A stretch of DNA of 64,000 nt from VXLM01 sp965242665 (GCA_965242665.1 OZ251484.1:1116001-1180000), one strand, 5' to 3'. Shown: positions 27,247 to 36,967, counted from the first letter of the stretch. The notes: generated by a model not told the origin, from the letters alone. Program-made: numbers and translations.

Positions 27247-29222
27247 TGCCTTACAGCGAAGACATCCTTGAAATCGCCGCGTGGTTGGTCTTCTTCCTGC
27301 CGATGGCCTCTTTTCTGGTGATCGCCGTGGTGATTCGCCCGTTCTTCAACCGATTCGCTGCGGCCGCAGGCCATATCACGGTCGCGTCCATCTTCGCCGC
27401 GTTCGCGCTGGCGGGCATTCTCCTTTCGGAAGTCATCCGAAACGACGGCAACTCCATCGGTTGGGCTACCCATCAATGGCTCCTTGCCGGGGACTTGGAA
27501 ATTCGCGTCGGCATCGTCATGGACTCCTTGACTGCGATCATGCTCGTCATCGTGACCGGGGTGAGCCTACTCGTCCAAATATACTCGATCGGCTATCTGA
27601 AGGGAGATCCGGGACATGCGCGTTACTTTGCCTATATGTCCTTCTTCACCGCTTCGATGGTCGGGCTTGCACTTGCGGCCAATATCATCCAGCTATTCGT
27701 GTTCTGGGAGCTGGTTGGCTTGTCCTCCTATTTGTTGATTGGCTTTTGGCATCACCGCTCCGCGGCGGCTGCTGCTGCGAAGAAGGCCTTCCTCGTGACC
27801 AGGCTTGGCGACTTTGGGTTCCTGCTGGCCATTCTGTATCTGTTCTCCAAGGGATCCGCCTTCACGGATGCTGGACTAGACGCGCTCGACGTTCGGGACA
27901 TCAACGGAGCGGTGACCATGGGCATCATCGCCCCGAGCGTCGCAGGCTGGATTGCGTTTGGGCTCTTCGCAGGCGCTGTGGGCAAGTCTGGACAGTTCCC
28001 TTTGCACACGTGGCTCCCAGACGCGATGGAGGGGCCGACCCCGGTCAGTTCACTCATCCACGCCGCCACCATGGTAGCGGCCGGAGTCTTCCTAGTAGCG
28101 CGGTTCTTTCCTGTGTTCGAGGCGTCCGCGCCGGCGATGAATACCGTTGCACTCGTTGGCGGCTTCACCGCAGTGTTTGCAGCTACCATGGGACTGGTCA
28201 TGAACGATGTCAAACGGGTGTTGGCGTATTCTACGATTAGCCAGCTCGGATATATGATGCTCGCGCTCGGAGTCGGCGCGCCGGGCGTCGCAATCTTCCA
28301 CCTGTTTACTCATGCGTTCTTCAAGTGTCTGCTGTTCATGGGCGCAGGGAGTGTCAGCCACGCCACTGGCGGCGGCTTCGACATGCGGTATATGGGCGGT
28401 CTGCGCAAGAACATGCGATGGACATACTCCACGTTCTTGATCGGCAGTCTCAGCCTAGCCGGCATCTTCCCTCTGGCCGGATTCTGGAGCAAGGACGAAA
28501 TTCTTGCCTCCGCGCAAGGGCACGCCGGCCTCGTGCCTCAGCTGGTATTTTGGATGGGGATGCTCGCAGTCTTCATGACCGCCTTCTACATGTTCCGGGT
28601 GGTGTTCATGGTTTTCGAGGGCAGGTACAAGGGGGGCGCGTCCGCCGACCCCCATGTAGACGCGCACGCGACCTCCGATACCCCCCACGAGTCTCCTCCT
28701 TCGATGGTATGGCCGATGGTGATCCTCGCGGTGTTCGCGGTACTCGCCGGGTTCGCCGCAAATCCGATCTTCGATCTGGGGGTGATACCAGAGCATTGGC
28801 TCGTACACGACTTCCTCCATGGCGAGGCCGAGGACTTCAACGTCGTAATCGCGGCTGCGTCGACTGTGATTGCGGTTGCGGGGATCGTCCTGGCGCACCT
28901 CATGTATCAGCGGCGGCGGATACTGCCCGAACAGGTCGCATCCACCTTCCGACCCCTCTACGTGTTGTTCTCTCGGAAATACTACATCGACGACCTCTAT
29001 GAAAGCGTCATTACGATTCGCGTCTTCTACCGAGGCGTTGCACAGACCCTCGATTGGGTCGATCGGTCGGTGATCGACGGCGCGGTTCGGTTGATCGACA
29101 AAGTCGGACGGAACGCGGGAAGGGGAATCGCCCAGATCCAGACCGGCCAAGTGCAAGGGTATGGAATGGTCGTCTCCTTCGGGGTGTTGGCGATAATCGC
29201 GGCGTACTTGTTGATCAGGTAA
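27246..29222 (+). CDS. nuoL: complex I subunit L
   Basis: A 658-residue antiporter-like subunit (ND5), starting with GTG 27246. It has the standard 13-14 helix core, with FVFWELVGLSSYLLIGFWHH, the proton-channel residues in GKSGQFPLHTWLPDAMEGPTPVS and NDVKRVLAYSTISQLGYM. The C-terminal part ends in the amphipathic lateral helix region and a last membrane helix (VVSFGVLAIIAAYLLIR). The His-rich loop near residue 475 (DPHVDAHATSDTPHE) is variable in the family. Confidence 0.98.
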   Translation: MPYSEDILEIAAWLVFFLPMASFLVIAVVIRPFFNRFAAAAGHITVASIFAAFALAGILLSEVIRNDGNSIGWATHQWLLAGDLEIRVGIVMDSLTAIMLVIVTGVSLLVQIYSIGYLKGDPGHARYFAYMSFFTASMVGLALAANIIQLFVFWELVGLSSYLLIGFWHHRSAAAAAAKKAFLVTRLGDFGFLLAILYLFSKGSAFTDAGLDALDVRDINGAVTMGIIAPSVAGWIAFGLFAGAVGKSGQFPLHTWLPDAMEGPTPVSSLIHAATMVAAGVFLVARFFPVFEASAPAMNTVALVGGFTAVFAATMGLVMNDVKRVLAYSTISQLGYMMLALGVGAPGVAIFHLFTHAFFKCLLFMGAGSVSHATGGGFDMRYMGGLRKNMRWTYSTFLIGSLSLAGIFPLAGFWSKDEILASAQGHAGLVPQLVFWMGMLAVFMTAFYMFRVVFMVFEGRYKGGASADPHVDAHATSDTPHESPPSMVWPMVILAVFAVLAGFAANPIFDLGVIPEHWLVHDFLHGEAEDFNVVIAAASTVIAVAGIVLAHLMYQRRRILPEQVASTFRPLYVLFSRKYYIDDLYESVITIRVFYRGVAQTLDWVDRSVIDGAVRLIDKVGRNAGRGIAQIQTGQVQGYGMVVSFGVLAIIAAYLLIR

Positions 29223-29264
29223 CCTTTCTCGAACGTTATTGGGGAGCAAGAAGAGCAACGATAC

Positions 29265-30791
29265 ATGTATCTTGAAGGCAACGGATTGCTAACGGCGACT
29301 GTCTTTCTCCCTCTGGCGGCCGCATTGCTCATCGCTCTCTTCGTGAGGAGCGACAGAGGAGTCCGTCTCGTCGCCGGCGCGGCCATCCTCCTCGATCTTT
29401 TCCTCAGCATCGTCGTGTTCGTTGGCTACGACCTCGAACGAGGCGGACTTCAATTCGTCGACCGGTCATCCCAATGGATTCCAGTCGATTCGTTTCAGGT
29501 CGAGTACTTCCTCGGAGTAGACGGGCTGAGCGCTCCGCTCGTCTTGCTGACAGGTTTGTTGGGATTCGTCGCCGTCTTCGCTTCTTGGAGCGTCAAGCAT
29601 CGGGTGCGCGAGTATTTCTTCTGGCTGTTGGTGCTCCAAACCGCTGTAATGGGCGTGTTCACCGCGCTCGACTTCATCCTCTTCTTCCTCTTGTGGGAAT
29701 TGGAGATGGCGCCCATGTTCTTCCTCATCTCGATATGGGGCAGTGGGCGGCGTGAATATTCGGCGATGAAATTTCTCATCTTTACCTTCCTTGGAAGCGC
29801 CTTCATGCTTGTGGGCATCCTGGTGATCTTCCTCTCGACGGGCACGTTCGACATGACCGAGCTGCCCGCGGCGCTGGACGGCGCGGTATTGATTGCGCCT
29901 GCGGGCCTCGTCTTCGCTCTGATCTTCGTGGCCTTTGCAGTCAAGCTGCCTGTTTGGCCGCTGCATACGTGGCTGCCAGACGCGCATACCGACGCGCCGA
30001 CCGCGGTTAGCATCATGCTTGCGGGCGTGCTGCTGAAGATGGGGGGGTATGGAATGCTCCGCGTCTCTGCGGCGATGTTTCCCGACGTCATGGTCGATGC
30101 GGCGCGCATCCTCATCGTGCTCGGGGTGATCAACGTCATCTATGGAGCGATCGTTACCCTTCGGCAGACCGACATGAAGCGCCTCGTGGCGTATAGCAGT
30201 ATTAGCCACATGGGATATGTCCTCGTCGCGCTATCCTCTGTTGCCGGGGCGGCCGGCGCAGTTTCATCGACCGGATTGACTGGGGCCGCCATGCAGATGT
30301 TCACGCACGGGACTATTACGGGGTTGATGTTCTTGATGGTCGGGTTGGCATACGAGAAGGCGCACACGCGGCACATTCCAGATCTTGGCGGCCTTGCGGC
30401 GCGGATGCCGCTCATCGCCACCGGTTTCATGGTCGCGGGGTTGGCGTCCCTTGGATTGCCCGGCACCAGCGGGTTCGTCTCCGAAATACTGATCTTCCTC
30501 GGCACTTTCCCCGTATGGGGATGGTGGACGGGGGTAGCAGTGTTCGGAGTCGTAATCACTGCCGGTTACGTCTTGTGGATGGTGCAGCGCACCATGTTTG
30601 GTCCACAGCTTCCTCGCTTTTCCAATGTCCGCGACGCGACGAAGTTGGAGATGGCGCCGGCCCTGGTCTTGATCGCGGCCGTGCTAGTGGTCGGAATCTA
30701 TCCGGCGTTCATTTCCGACCTCTTTGCAGACGGCTTGACGGACATCGTGGATTCGATTCGACAATCAGCTAGGCTGGCGATGACGCCATGA
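29265..30791 (+). CDS. nuoM: complex I subunit M
   Basis: A 508-residue antiporter-like subunit (ND4). Family text includes FLLWELEMAPMFFLISIWG with the channel Glu, KLPVWPLHTWLPDAHTDAPTAVSIMLAG, and RQTDMKRLVAYSSISHMGYV. Fourteen helices can be drawn. It is separated from nuoL by 42 bases, and its stop overlaps the nuoN ATG by four bases. Confidence 0.98.
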   Translation: MYLEGNGLLTATVFLPLAAALLIALFVRSDRGVRLVAGAAILLDLFLSIVVFVGYDLERGGLQFVDRSSQWIPVDSFQVEYFLGVDGLSAPLVLLTGLLGFVAVFASWSVKHRVREYFFWLLVLQTAVMGVFTALDFILFFLLWELEMAPMFFLISIWGSGRREYSAMKFLIFTFLGSAFMLVGILVIFLSTGTFDMTELPAALDGAVLIAPAGLVFALIFVAFAVKLPVWPLHTWLPDAHTDAPTAVSIMLAGVLLKMGGYGMLRVSAAMFPDVMVDAARILIVLGVINVIYGAIVTLRQTDMKRLVAYSSISHMGYVLVALSSVAGAAGAVSSTGLTGAAMQMFTHGTITGLMFLMVGLAYEKAHTRHIPDLGGLAARMPLIATGFMVAGLASLGLPGTSGFVSEILIFLGTFPVWGWWTGVAVFGVVITAGYVLWMVQRTMFGPQLPRFSNVRDATKLEMAPALVLIAAVLVVGIYPAFISDLFADGLTDIVDSIRQSARLAMTP

Positions 30792-32287
30792 CCGCACACG
30801 ACATCTATCTGCTATCTCCCGAGCTGAGCATGGCCGGACTTGCGACCGCCCTGTTGTTGCTCGACCTCGTGACGCATCGAAAAGGCGTCGTCCTTTCGAT
30901 TGGAGTCATCGGCCTCGCCATTCCGCTCGCCTTTACGCTTTCCCTATGGTCCGCGATCGGGGATGCGGAGGCCGCCGTCAACACCGGAGTTCTCGCGGAC
31001 ACACTGAGCGTTGACAAATTCTCTCTGTTCTTCAAGTTTCTGTTCGTAATCGTTGCCGCGGCTGTGGGGCTGGTCTCCGCGGATTACGCCAAGCGCTTTG
31101 GGAGGTTCCGCACCGAGTATTTCGCGCTGGTGCTGTATTCTGCGACTGGCATGATGTTGATGGCATCGACCATCGAGCTCATCACCATGTACGTTGCCTT
31201 GGAGCTTTCCACGCTTCCGCTGATGGCCCTTGCGGCGTTTCTCCGCGACGGTCGTTCGTCGGAAGGCAGCATGAAGTTTCTCGTTCTGGGCGGGATCAGT
31301 TCTGCGCTGCTGTTGTATGGGATGGTGTTCGTATTCGGGTTCACGGGGACTACTCATCTCCCGCTCATAGCCGACCGCATTGGTGAAATTGGGCTCGATC
31401 CTGGCCAGCCTTTCGGCAGCTATGCTCTCATGCTGGGCATCGCGCTGATGGTCGCGGGCTTCGGCTTCAAGGTCACTGCCGTTCCGTTCCAGATGTGGGC
31501 CCCGGACGTCTACGAGGGTTCCCCTACTCCGATAACGGCGTTTCTCTCCGTAGCCAGCAAGGCCGCAGGATTCGCGGTCATTCTTCGCGTCTTCTATGGG
31601 GCGTTCCCCATCGAGCAGCTCAGCGTCGAGTGGAGCGCAGTATTCGCGGTATTGGCGGCTCTCTCGATGTCCGTCGGCAATCTCGTGGCTGTCGCTCAAT
31701 CCAACATCAAGCGTCTGCTTGCATACAGCACCATCGCGCACGGGGGCTATCTCATGGTGGGGTTGGCGGCGGTTGCGGCGCGCGCATCCGGCGAAGGCGT
31801 GGAGTTCGGTCCCTCCGCAGTCCTGTTCTACCTTGGCGGTTACGCCGCCATGAATATGGCTGCGTTCTCGGTCGTCATCGCGGTCTCGAACCGTATCGAA
31901 AGCGATGCTATCGAGGATTACGCCGGCATGAACAAGAGGGCCCCTTATCTCGCAGCCGCCCTCGCCCTGGCTCTCGTCTCGCTCACCGGCATTCCCCCAA
32001 CCGTCGGGTTCATCACCAAAGTGTATCTCTTCGGGGCGGCAGTCAACGCCGGGCTCGAGTGGCTGGTCGTGCTTGCAGTCATCAACAGCGTCGTTTCCGC
32101 TTACTACTATCTCCGCGTCGTCAAGGTCATGTATCTGTCTCCGCCCCGGTCTCCCGAGCCGATCTCTTCCGATCTACCGGTCCGACTCTCTGTAACAGTG
32201 ACCACCGCGTGCGTACTGGTGTTTGGAGTGTTTCCTGCGCCTCTCCTGGATCTTGCCAGAACCGCCGCGCGTGCTCTGTTGTCCTGA
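30788..32287 (+). CDS. nuoN: complex I subunit N
   Basis: A 499-residue antiporter-like subunit (ND2). MYVALELSTLPLMALAAF holds the channel Glu, KVTAVPFQMWAPDVYEGSPTPITAFLS the helix 7-8 region, and QSNIKRLLAYSTIAHGGYLMVG the helix 10 signature. It is the last nuo gene and is followed after 22 bases by an NAD kinase gene in the same direction, so the operon probably continues. Confidence 0.98.
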   Translation: MTAHDIYLLSPELSMAGLATALLLLDLVTHRKGVVLSIGVIGLAIPLAFTLSLWSAIGDAEAAVNTGVLADTLSVDKFSLFFKFLFVIVAAAVGLVSADYAKRFGRFRTEYFALVLYSATGMMLMASTIELITMYVALELSTLPLMALAAFLRDGRSSEGSMKFLVLGGISSALLLYGMVFVFGFTGTTHLPLIADRIGEIGLDPGQPFGSYALMLGIALMVAGFGFKVTAVPFQMWAPDVYEGSPTPITAFLSVASKAAGFAVILRVFYGAFPIEQLSVEWSAVFAVLAALSMSVGNLVAVAQSNIKRLLAYSTIAHGGYLMVGLAAVAARASGEGVEFGPSAVLFYLGGYAAMNMAAFSVVIAVSNRIESDAIEDYAGMNKRAPYLAAALALALVSLTGIPPTVGFITKVYLFGAAVNAGLEWLVVLAVINSVVSAYYYLRVVKVMYLSPPRSPEPISSDLPVRLSVTVTTACVLVFGVFPAPLLDLARTAARALLS

Positions 32288-32309
32288 CCCCGACTAGCGA
32301 GAGCGCAGC

Positions 32310-33179
32310 ATGACCGACCGCCACCTCATCGGATTCGCATACTCTGCATCCGCGTCCGGCGCTCCGGGGCTCATCGAGTCGCTGATGCAGAATCTCCACC
32401 TAGAAGGCCGGATCTGGGTCGCTTCGGCGGATGAGTTGGAGGTCGAACGGATCGAGCCAAGCACCTTGGAAGCGACGGGGATGATCGTCGCCGCGGGCGG
32501 GGACGGCACGATCATCCGCGTGAACCGTCTGGCATCTCCATATTCCATACCAATCGTCGGAATCAATATGGGGCGGGTCGGCTTCATGGCAGAGCTAACC
32601 GTCGACAACGCTGCATTGCAGCTGCCAAGGTACTTGGCAGGGCGGGTCCGCATGGAGGAGCGCCTCATGATTCAGGCGAGCGTGACGCCTCGGGGGGACG
32701 GCTCTCCCAGAATCGTCGCGCATGGGCTCAACGAGACGATCGTGCGCGGCACCCTCCCCCGGCTGCTGGATGTGGACGTAACCATCGACGGTGCGAGATT
32801 GGCCACGTACCGCGCGGACGGCGTCATCGTTTCTACTCCAACCGGGAGCACGGGGTACGCGCTTTCCGCCGGCGGGCCTGTCCTCCAGCCGGAGTCCAAG
32901 GTGCTGTTGATTCAACCCTTAGCCGCGCATATCAGCTTGCAGACCGGGCTTGTCGTGCCGGATGATTCCACCATTGAATTGGCGGTCGCGAGCGGCGGCG
33001 AGGCTATGATTAGCGTCGACAACTTCACGAACGCAAAACTTTGCGATCGAGAAAAGGTCGTCATCGAAAAGAGTCCGTACATCGCCAGCTTCCTCAGATC
33101 CGAGGCGCCATCCGCCTTCTATTCGAATCTCACTCATAAACTGGGAGTCCGCTCCAGAACTACCTACCGTGAGCAGTGA
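32310..33179 (+). CDS. nadK: NAD kinase
   Basis: A 289-residue ATP-NAD kinase that makes NADP. The GGDGT motif is AAGGDGTIIRV (about residues 59-69), the NE/D substrate region is LNETIVRG, and ADGVIVSTPTGSTGYALSAGGP is the conserved glycine-rich loop. The N terminus (SASASGAPGLIESL) is the usual variable Rossmann start. It follows nuoN closely and is adjacent to a Nudix hydrolase, so three steps of pyridine-nucleotide metabolism (oxidation, phosphorylation, turnover) may share one transcript. Confidence 0.95.
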   Translation: MTDRHLIGFAYSASASGAPGLIESLMQNLHLEGRIWVASADELEVERIEPSTLEATGMIVAAGGDGTIIRVNRLASPYSIPIVGINMGRVGFMAELTVDNAALQLPRYLAGRVRMEERLMIQASVTPRGDGSPRIVAHGLNETIVRGTLPRLLDVDVTIDGARLATYRADGVIVSTPTGSTGYALSAGGPVLQPESKVLLIQPLAAHISLQTGLVVPDDSTIELAVASGGEAMISVDNFTNAKLCDREKVVIEKSPYIASFLRSEAPSAFYSNLTHKLGVRSRTTYREQ

Positions 33180-33183
33180 CGAC

Positions 33184-33735
33184 ATGCGCCAGAGCGTACA
33201 GCCTGAACGAAGAATCGACAGCCGCGAGATATTCGACGGCGTAATCGTCCGCGTGCGCGTCGACCGGGTCGCACTTCCGAACGGCAATCTGGCTTCCCGC
33301 GAGGTCATAGAGCATTCCCATGCAGTGGTCGTCTTGCCCATCGACGATGCCGGAGACGCCATACTCGTTCGCCAATACCGATACCCGATCTCCCGCGATC
33401 TGCTCGAAGCCCCTGCAGGAGGGATGGACGAGGGGGAGAGCCCGGCGCAGGCGGCTCAACGGGAAATGCAAGAGGAGATTGGCTATAGCGCGGGGCGGTT
33501 GGAGTACCTCGGCCAATTCTGGTCCGCGCCGGGATTTTGCACGGAGCTCATGCACGCGTTCATCGCAAGGGACTTAACACCGAGCAGGCTGCCCCATGAC
33601 GAAGACGAGATCATCGCAGTGGAAACCCACTCTCTGGACTCCATCCGCGAAATGATTCGAGACGGACGCATTCAGGACGCCAAGACCATCGCGGCGTTTT
33701 GGATGGCGCGCGATCGGATGGACGCCTCGCGTTGA
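33184..33735 (+). CDS. Nudix hydrolase, ADP-ribose pyrophosphatase-like
   Basis: A 183-residue Nudix protein. The Nudix box is complete: GGMDEGESPAQAAQREMQEE followed by IGY (GX5EX7REUXEEXGU). The upstream LVRQYRYPISRDLLEAPAG and the downstream FWSAPGFCTELMHAFIA are typical of ADP-ribose pyrophosphatases, which clear ADP-ribose and related nucleotide sugars. The start may be ATG 33184 or GTG 33169; the latter would overlap the NAD kinase stop. Its place after NAD kinase fits NAD turnover. Confidence 0.92.
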   Translation: MRQSVQPERRIDSREIFDGVIVRVRVDRVALPNGNLASREVIEHSHAVVVLPIDDAGDAILVRQYRYPISRDLLEAPAGGMDEGESPAQAAQREMQEEIGYSAGRLEYLGQFWSAPGFCTELMHAFIARDLTPSRLPHDEDEIIAVETHSLDSIREMIRDGRIQDAKTIAAFWMARDRMDASR

Positions 33736-33765
33736 CTTGCTGCCCTTGGGGCCGGCGATGACATC

Positions 33766-33780
33766 GACGCCGAAGGCGTC
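33766..33780. terminator. small hairpin between convergent genes
   Basis: Perfect 6-bp stem GACGCC-gaa-GGCGTC, 30 bases past the Nudix stop, in the gap before the convergent PaREP1-like gene. No T tract, so termination is uncertain. Confidence 0.35.
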
Positions 33781-33863
33781 AGGCTTCGACGTACTGCCTC
33801 CCTCCTTCCGTCGGAATAGGGGGGTAGCACGATAGCGCAGGCCGCTGCTGATGCGTAGACTCA

Positions 33864-34547
33864 TCAGAAGTTCTTCAAAGCGTCAAGTTCCGCCTGTGTC
33901 ATAAAGGGGAAGTTGTTCTGGGTGAGGAGAGGCACGGAGGGCTGTTCCCGGAATTGTCCCTTCAGCTTTTTGGCCTGCCGCATCTGCGGCGTTCGATGCG
34001 ACTTCCCCATACTAGCTGTGCCCTTCCTATGACCCGACGATTGCGGCGGTCGAGACGATCCCCCTTCACCGTCATTCCCGCTCCCGCTTGGCGTGCCGTC
34101 CCCATTCCCACTCGACGCGCCATTGCCGTCGCCGTTGCCCCCCAGCTGGCGCAGGATGTCGATGAGAGCCTTCGCCCTCCCCATATTCCTCCGAATCTGG
34201 GAGATGGGCTGGACATCTCTATAGAAGTTCTTATGAAGGCTGTCTACGACCGCCGCCAGGTCTAAGACCTCATCCTCCTCTTTGCCCAGCTTCTCATGAG
34301 CGAGTTTAGCCACCACGTTTTCAAAGGAGTGCAGGTCCCGTGTGTTACGGTACGGCCAGCCTATCTCTTCAGCCAGCGCCTTGATCTGGTGTATGTATGC
34401 GCCCCACGCCTTCTCGGACGCCTGCAGCCGGTCGCCCTCCTCCAGCATGGCTTCGGCATGATCCATCAGCTGGTAGGCATGGACGCTGTGCGGGGTACGC
34501 GGCGGAGCGTTGAAATCTGGGGCTTTGTTCTCTTTCTTCTGCGCCAT
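33864..34547 (-). CDS. PaREP1-like (HEPN-fold) protein
   Basis: A 227-residue cytoplasmic protein. Residues about 20-125 (HAYQLMDHAEAMLEEGDRL, QASEKAWGAYIHQIKALAEE, then LHSFENVVAKLAHEKLG) have the pattern of the PaREP1/PaREP8 family, helical proteins multiplied in Thermoproteales and other archaea and related to HEPN/MNT substrate-binding folds. After it come a Gly/Asn/Ser-rich low-complexity linker (about 137-175) and a basic C-terminal tail. No RNase-type RxxxxH HEPN motif is evident. Two overlapping palindromes upstream (34599-34619) suggest a repressed promoter. Function unknown. Confidence 0.6.
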   Translation of the reverse strand: MAQKKENKAPDFNAPPRTPHSVHAYQLMDHAEAMLEEGDRLQASEKAWGAYIHQIKALAEEIGWPYRNTRDLHSFENVVAKLAHEKLGKEEDEVLDLAAVVDSLHKNFYRDVQPISQIRRNMGRAKALIDILRQLGGNGDGNGASSGNGDGTPSGSGNDGEGGSSRPPQSSGHRKGTASMGKSHRTPQMRQAKKLKGQFREQPSVPLLTQNNFPFMTQAELDALKNF

Positions 34548-34598
34548 TTCCGTTCCTCCTCATCAACAGAATATCTGTCGAGCGCCGCTCTTGTCTAG

Positions 34599-34619
34599 TG
34601 TCATATATGACAGCTGTCA
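34599..34619. promoter_or_regulatory. overlapping palindromic operator candidates
   Basis: Two perfect palindromes overlap: TGTCATATATGACA (34599-34612) and TGACAGCTGTCA (34608-34619). Together they present alternating TGTCA/TGACA half-sites on about two helical turns. They lie about 50-70 bases upstream of the PaREP1-like start (34547) and about 100 bases from the opposite gene's stop. This arrangement fits a dimeric repressor, but which one is unknown. Confidence 0.6.
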
Positions 34620-34717
34620 ACATTCCTTGGCCTCTAGCTAGTATATGCACATACCATTTGAGGAGGTCAGGAACCCGATGAACATGGACACGAAAGGCGG
34701 GCGTCGGAAGCTGTGGG

Positions 34718-36778
34718 CTATTGTCCGTGCAGGCGGAACTCGGCCTCCCATATCTTGCCTTGGTCATCGTACTGGCCGGTGCTGACGGCGGCGATGGGGT
34801 ATTGCGGGAGTACGAAACGAGCATAGCACTTTTGGTCGAACACTATCCCGCGGCGGTCGAATTCGAATTCCCGGTTTTCGAAGCCGCGCTGCATCCGGTG
34901 TTCTGGGATGTCATCTGGGGCTACCGGCGTGAGGCGCAGGAAGAAGGGCGCGGACGTGTCGGAGCGGTCGCATGGCTCCTTGAAGTAGGATAGCGCGTGT
35001 CCTTCAAGATACACGTCGAAGTTCGATTGGATCACCGGATCGCCGGATACGAGCGGCTCATATGGGTCGTATCCGGCGTTGGCGTTCGCGGAGGTGTCGT
35101 CATTTACGCGGAATACGACTCCGTCGGACACATCCGCTTCTATCTCTACGTTGAGGAACATCATGAGTTCCAAGGCGTTGTAGGTATAGGTGCCCCGTCC
35201 AAGGTCGTGAAACCATACGATATACGAGTTGCTGCCGTCCTCGGGTGCGCGGGCGAATTTGTCGTCTCGAGTCTTCCATTGCCTCCAATTCCGCATGTCG
35301 TCCGTCAGATCGAGGGGAAGCCGTCGATACTTGGTCGAACCGCGGTCGTCGACGAGGATATGCACCGGGCGTTCCTCGTTCGACCAGATATAGCCTTCGA
35401 GCGGATGCTCCTTCAGATGGAGAATCGTTTCGGACGTTCTCCATAGGCGGGAATGGTATCCCCCGCCGTATTCCAGACGGTCTTGAAATTCGTCTGCATA
35501 CAGGACGGCGCTCGGCAACAGCCATAGAAACATGCCAACCATGATGGCCGTAGTGAGGGCGCTAACAGCGAGCTGGCTTCCGAGGCGCCTCGATGTCATC
35601 CATTGGGGGCCACGCTGAAAGAATCGGTCGAGCGCAAGCGTCGCCAAGAGCAGCAGGGGCAGATATACCGGCGAGAGCAATCGCTCGTTGATGGGCTCTA
35701 CTCCTTGAACCGATGCGTTCATGGTAATCAAGCAGGTGAATACGACGGCGAAGACGGCAAGAGTGACGGCCGGTCCGATTTGCCGCGCCTGCCTGAGAGA
35801 ACGGGTGAGGGCGTGTCCCGTCGCGGCCGCCAGCAGAAGCAGGAACGCAAGGAACAACGCCCCCCCGACGATGGAACGCCAGAGATCCGCCGTTTCCGTG
35901 CCGGCGGGAATGGACTCGAACCAGATATGCCTCCAAACAGGTCTGCTAGCCACCCACTCGGCGAATGTAACGAATCCGGACTCCATGTTGAACAGAGGAG
36001 AATTGAGCGGCGAATACTCGTATTGTCCGAACGGCGCTCCGGAACGGAGGAGGTTTCTCAGAAGCCACGCGCAGAGAGGTGCCAGCGCGATGATGGAATA
36101 GACTGCGGCGCTCTTCACACGTTCCCGCAGCGCTGCATCCTTTCGCAGGAGCAGGAGGGGGGCGGCCGCGGCGATTATCGCGCCGCCTATGTAGCGGTCT
36201 AGACATGCAAGCGCGGTGAAGGCCGCGGCGGCGAGCAGGGCGGAGCGTTTGCCGTCGCTTATGAACTTGTCGAGGAAGAAGAGGGACAGCATGGTCAATA
36301 GGATGAACACAGCCTCCGACCAGGCCCATGAGGAGACGAGAACTAGCGGCGGGGCGAAGACGATGGCGGCGCACGCCCAGACCATTAGAAAGCGGGAACG
36401 GAGATTTCTCCGAAGCCACATCGTCAATAGGAATACGGTGAGCGCGAACGCGGCGGCGTTCAGGTATCCGGCGGTGTCCGCGGGGTCAAGGCCAAAGATG
36501 CCTGGGAGCGCCAGCAGGATCGGAAGCAGGGGGGGATGGTCGCGGTAGATGCCCCCGTTCATGGAGAACAACCCATCTCCTGCTAGAAGGTTGCGAGAAG
36601 ATGAGATATACGCTGTCGAATCCGGGCTTACGCCCACTCCGTAGTTGACCTGGCTCAGCAGAATGGCGGACGCGCTCAGGATAGCGAGGACTGCCGCCAA
36701 CGAGCTGCCCAAAGAGGGAATCATAAGTGACCAACGCCCCCGAATGTTGCCAAGGAAGACGCTCTGCAGGAATGTCAT
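34718..36778 (-). CDS. GT39/PMT-like membrane glycosyltransferase with a C-terminal repeat module
   Basis: A 686-residue integral membrane protein. The N-terminal part has about ten to twelve helices; after the first, VSPDSTAYISSSRNLLAGDG and YRDHPPLLPILLALPG give the Asp-containing loop of GT-C enzymes such as ArnT and PMT, which use polyprenyl-phosphate sugars. The extracytoplasmic part follows, and residues 582-686 form a separate module (FDVYLEGHALSYFKEPCD.., then GFENREFEFDRRG, TGQYDDQGKIWEAEF) shared with three other membrane proteins in this window. It has no partner gene for sugar activation nearby. Sugar and acceptor are unknown. The start ATG 36778 has a weak AAAGAG site. Confidence 0.8.
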   Translation of the reverse strand: MTFLQSVFLGNIRGRWSLMIPSLGSSLAAVLAILSASAILLSQVNYGVGVSPDSTAYISSSRNLLAGDGLFSMNGGIYRDHPPLLPILLALPGIFGLDPADTAGYLNAAAFALTVFLLTMWLRRNLRSRFLMVWACAAIVFAPPLVLVSSWAWSEAVFILLTMLSLFFLDKFISDGKRSALLAAAAFTALACLDRYIGGAIIAAAAPLLLLRKDAALRERVKSAAVYSIIALAPLCAWLLRNLLRSGAPFGQYEYSPLNSPLFNMESGFVTFAEWVASRPVWRHIWFESIPAGTETADLWRSIVGGALFLAFLLLLAAATGHALTRSLRQARQIGPAVTLAVFAVVFTCLITMNASVQGVEPINERLLSPVYLPLLLLATLALDRFFQRGPQWMTSRRLGSQLAVSALTTAIMVGMFLWLLPSAVLYADEFQDRLEYGGGYHSRLWRTSETILHLKEHPLEGYIWSNEERPVHILVDDRGSTKYRRLPLDLTDDMRNWRQWKTRDDKFARAPEDGSNSYIVWFHDLGRGTYTYNALELMMFLNVEIEADVSDGVVFRVNDDTSANANAGYDPYEPLVSGDPVIQSNFDVYLEGHALSYFKEPCDRSDTSAPFFLRLTPVAPDDIPEHRMQRGFENREFEFDRRGIVFDQKCYARFVLPQYPIAAVSTGQYDDQGKIWEAEFRLHGQ

Positions 36779-36967
36779 GTTCTCTTTCGCATGTCAATCC
36801 CAAGTCTGCGAGCAAGGACGTTCTCATGTATCGACCGTAATGAAGCAGTCACGGGGCACTCTCTTCGTTCAGTCCGGGTGCGCTGGATGCACGTCCTCGG
36901 CTGCGGCGCGGTCTTGCTCGTTTGGCGCCTGCCGCCAGAGGGAGGGCGAGCCGTCCAAGGGCGGGCC

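Noticed and set aside
33736..33863. Possible small RNA or tRNA in the gap after the Nudix gene
   Set aside because: Only a 6-bp hairpin is present; no cloverleaf or T-loop sequence.
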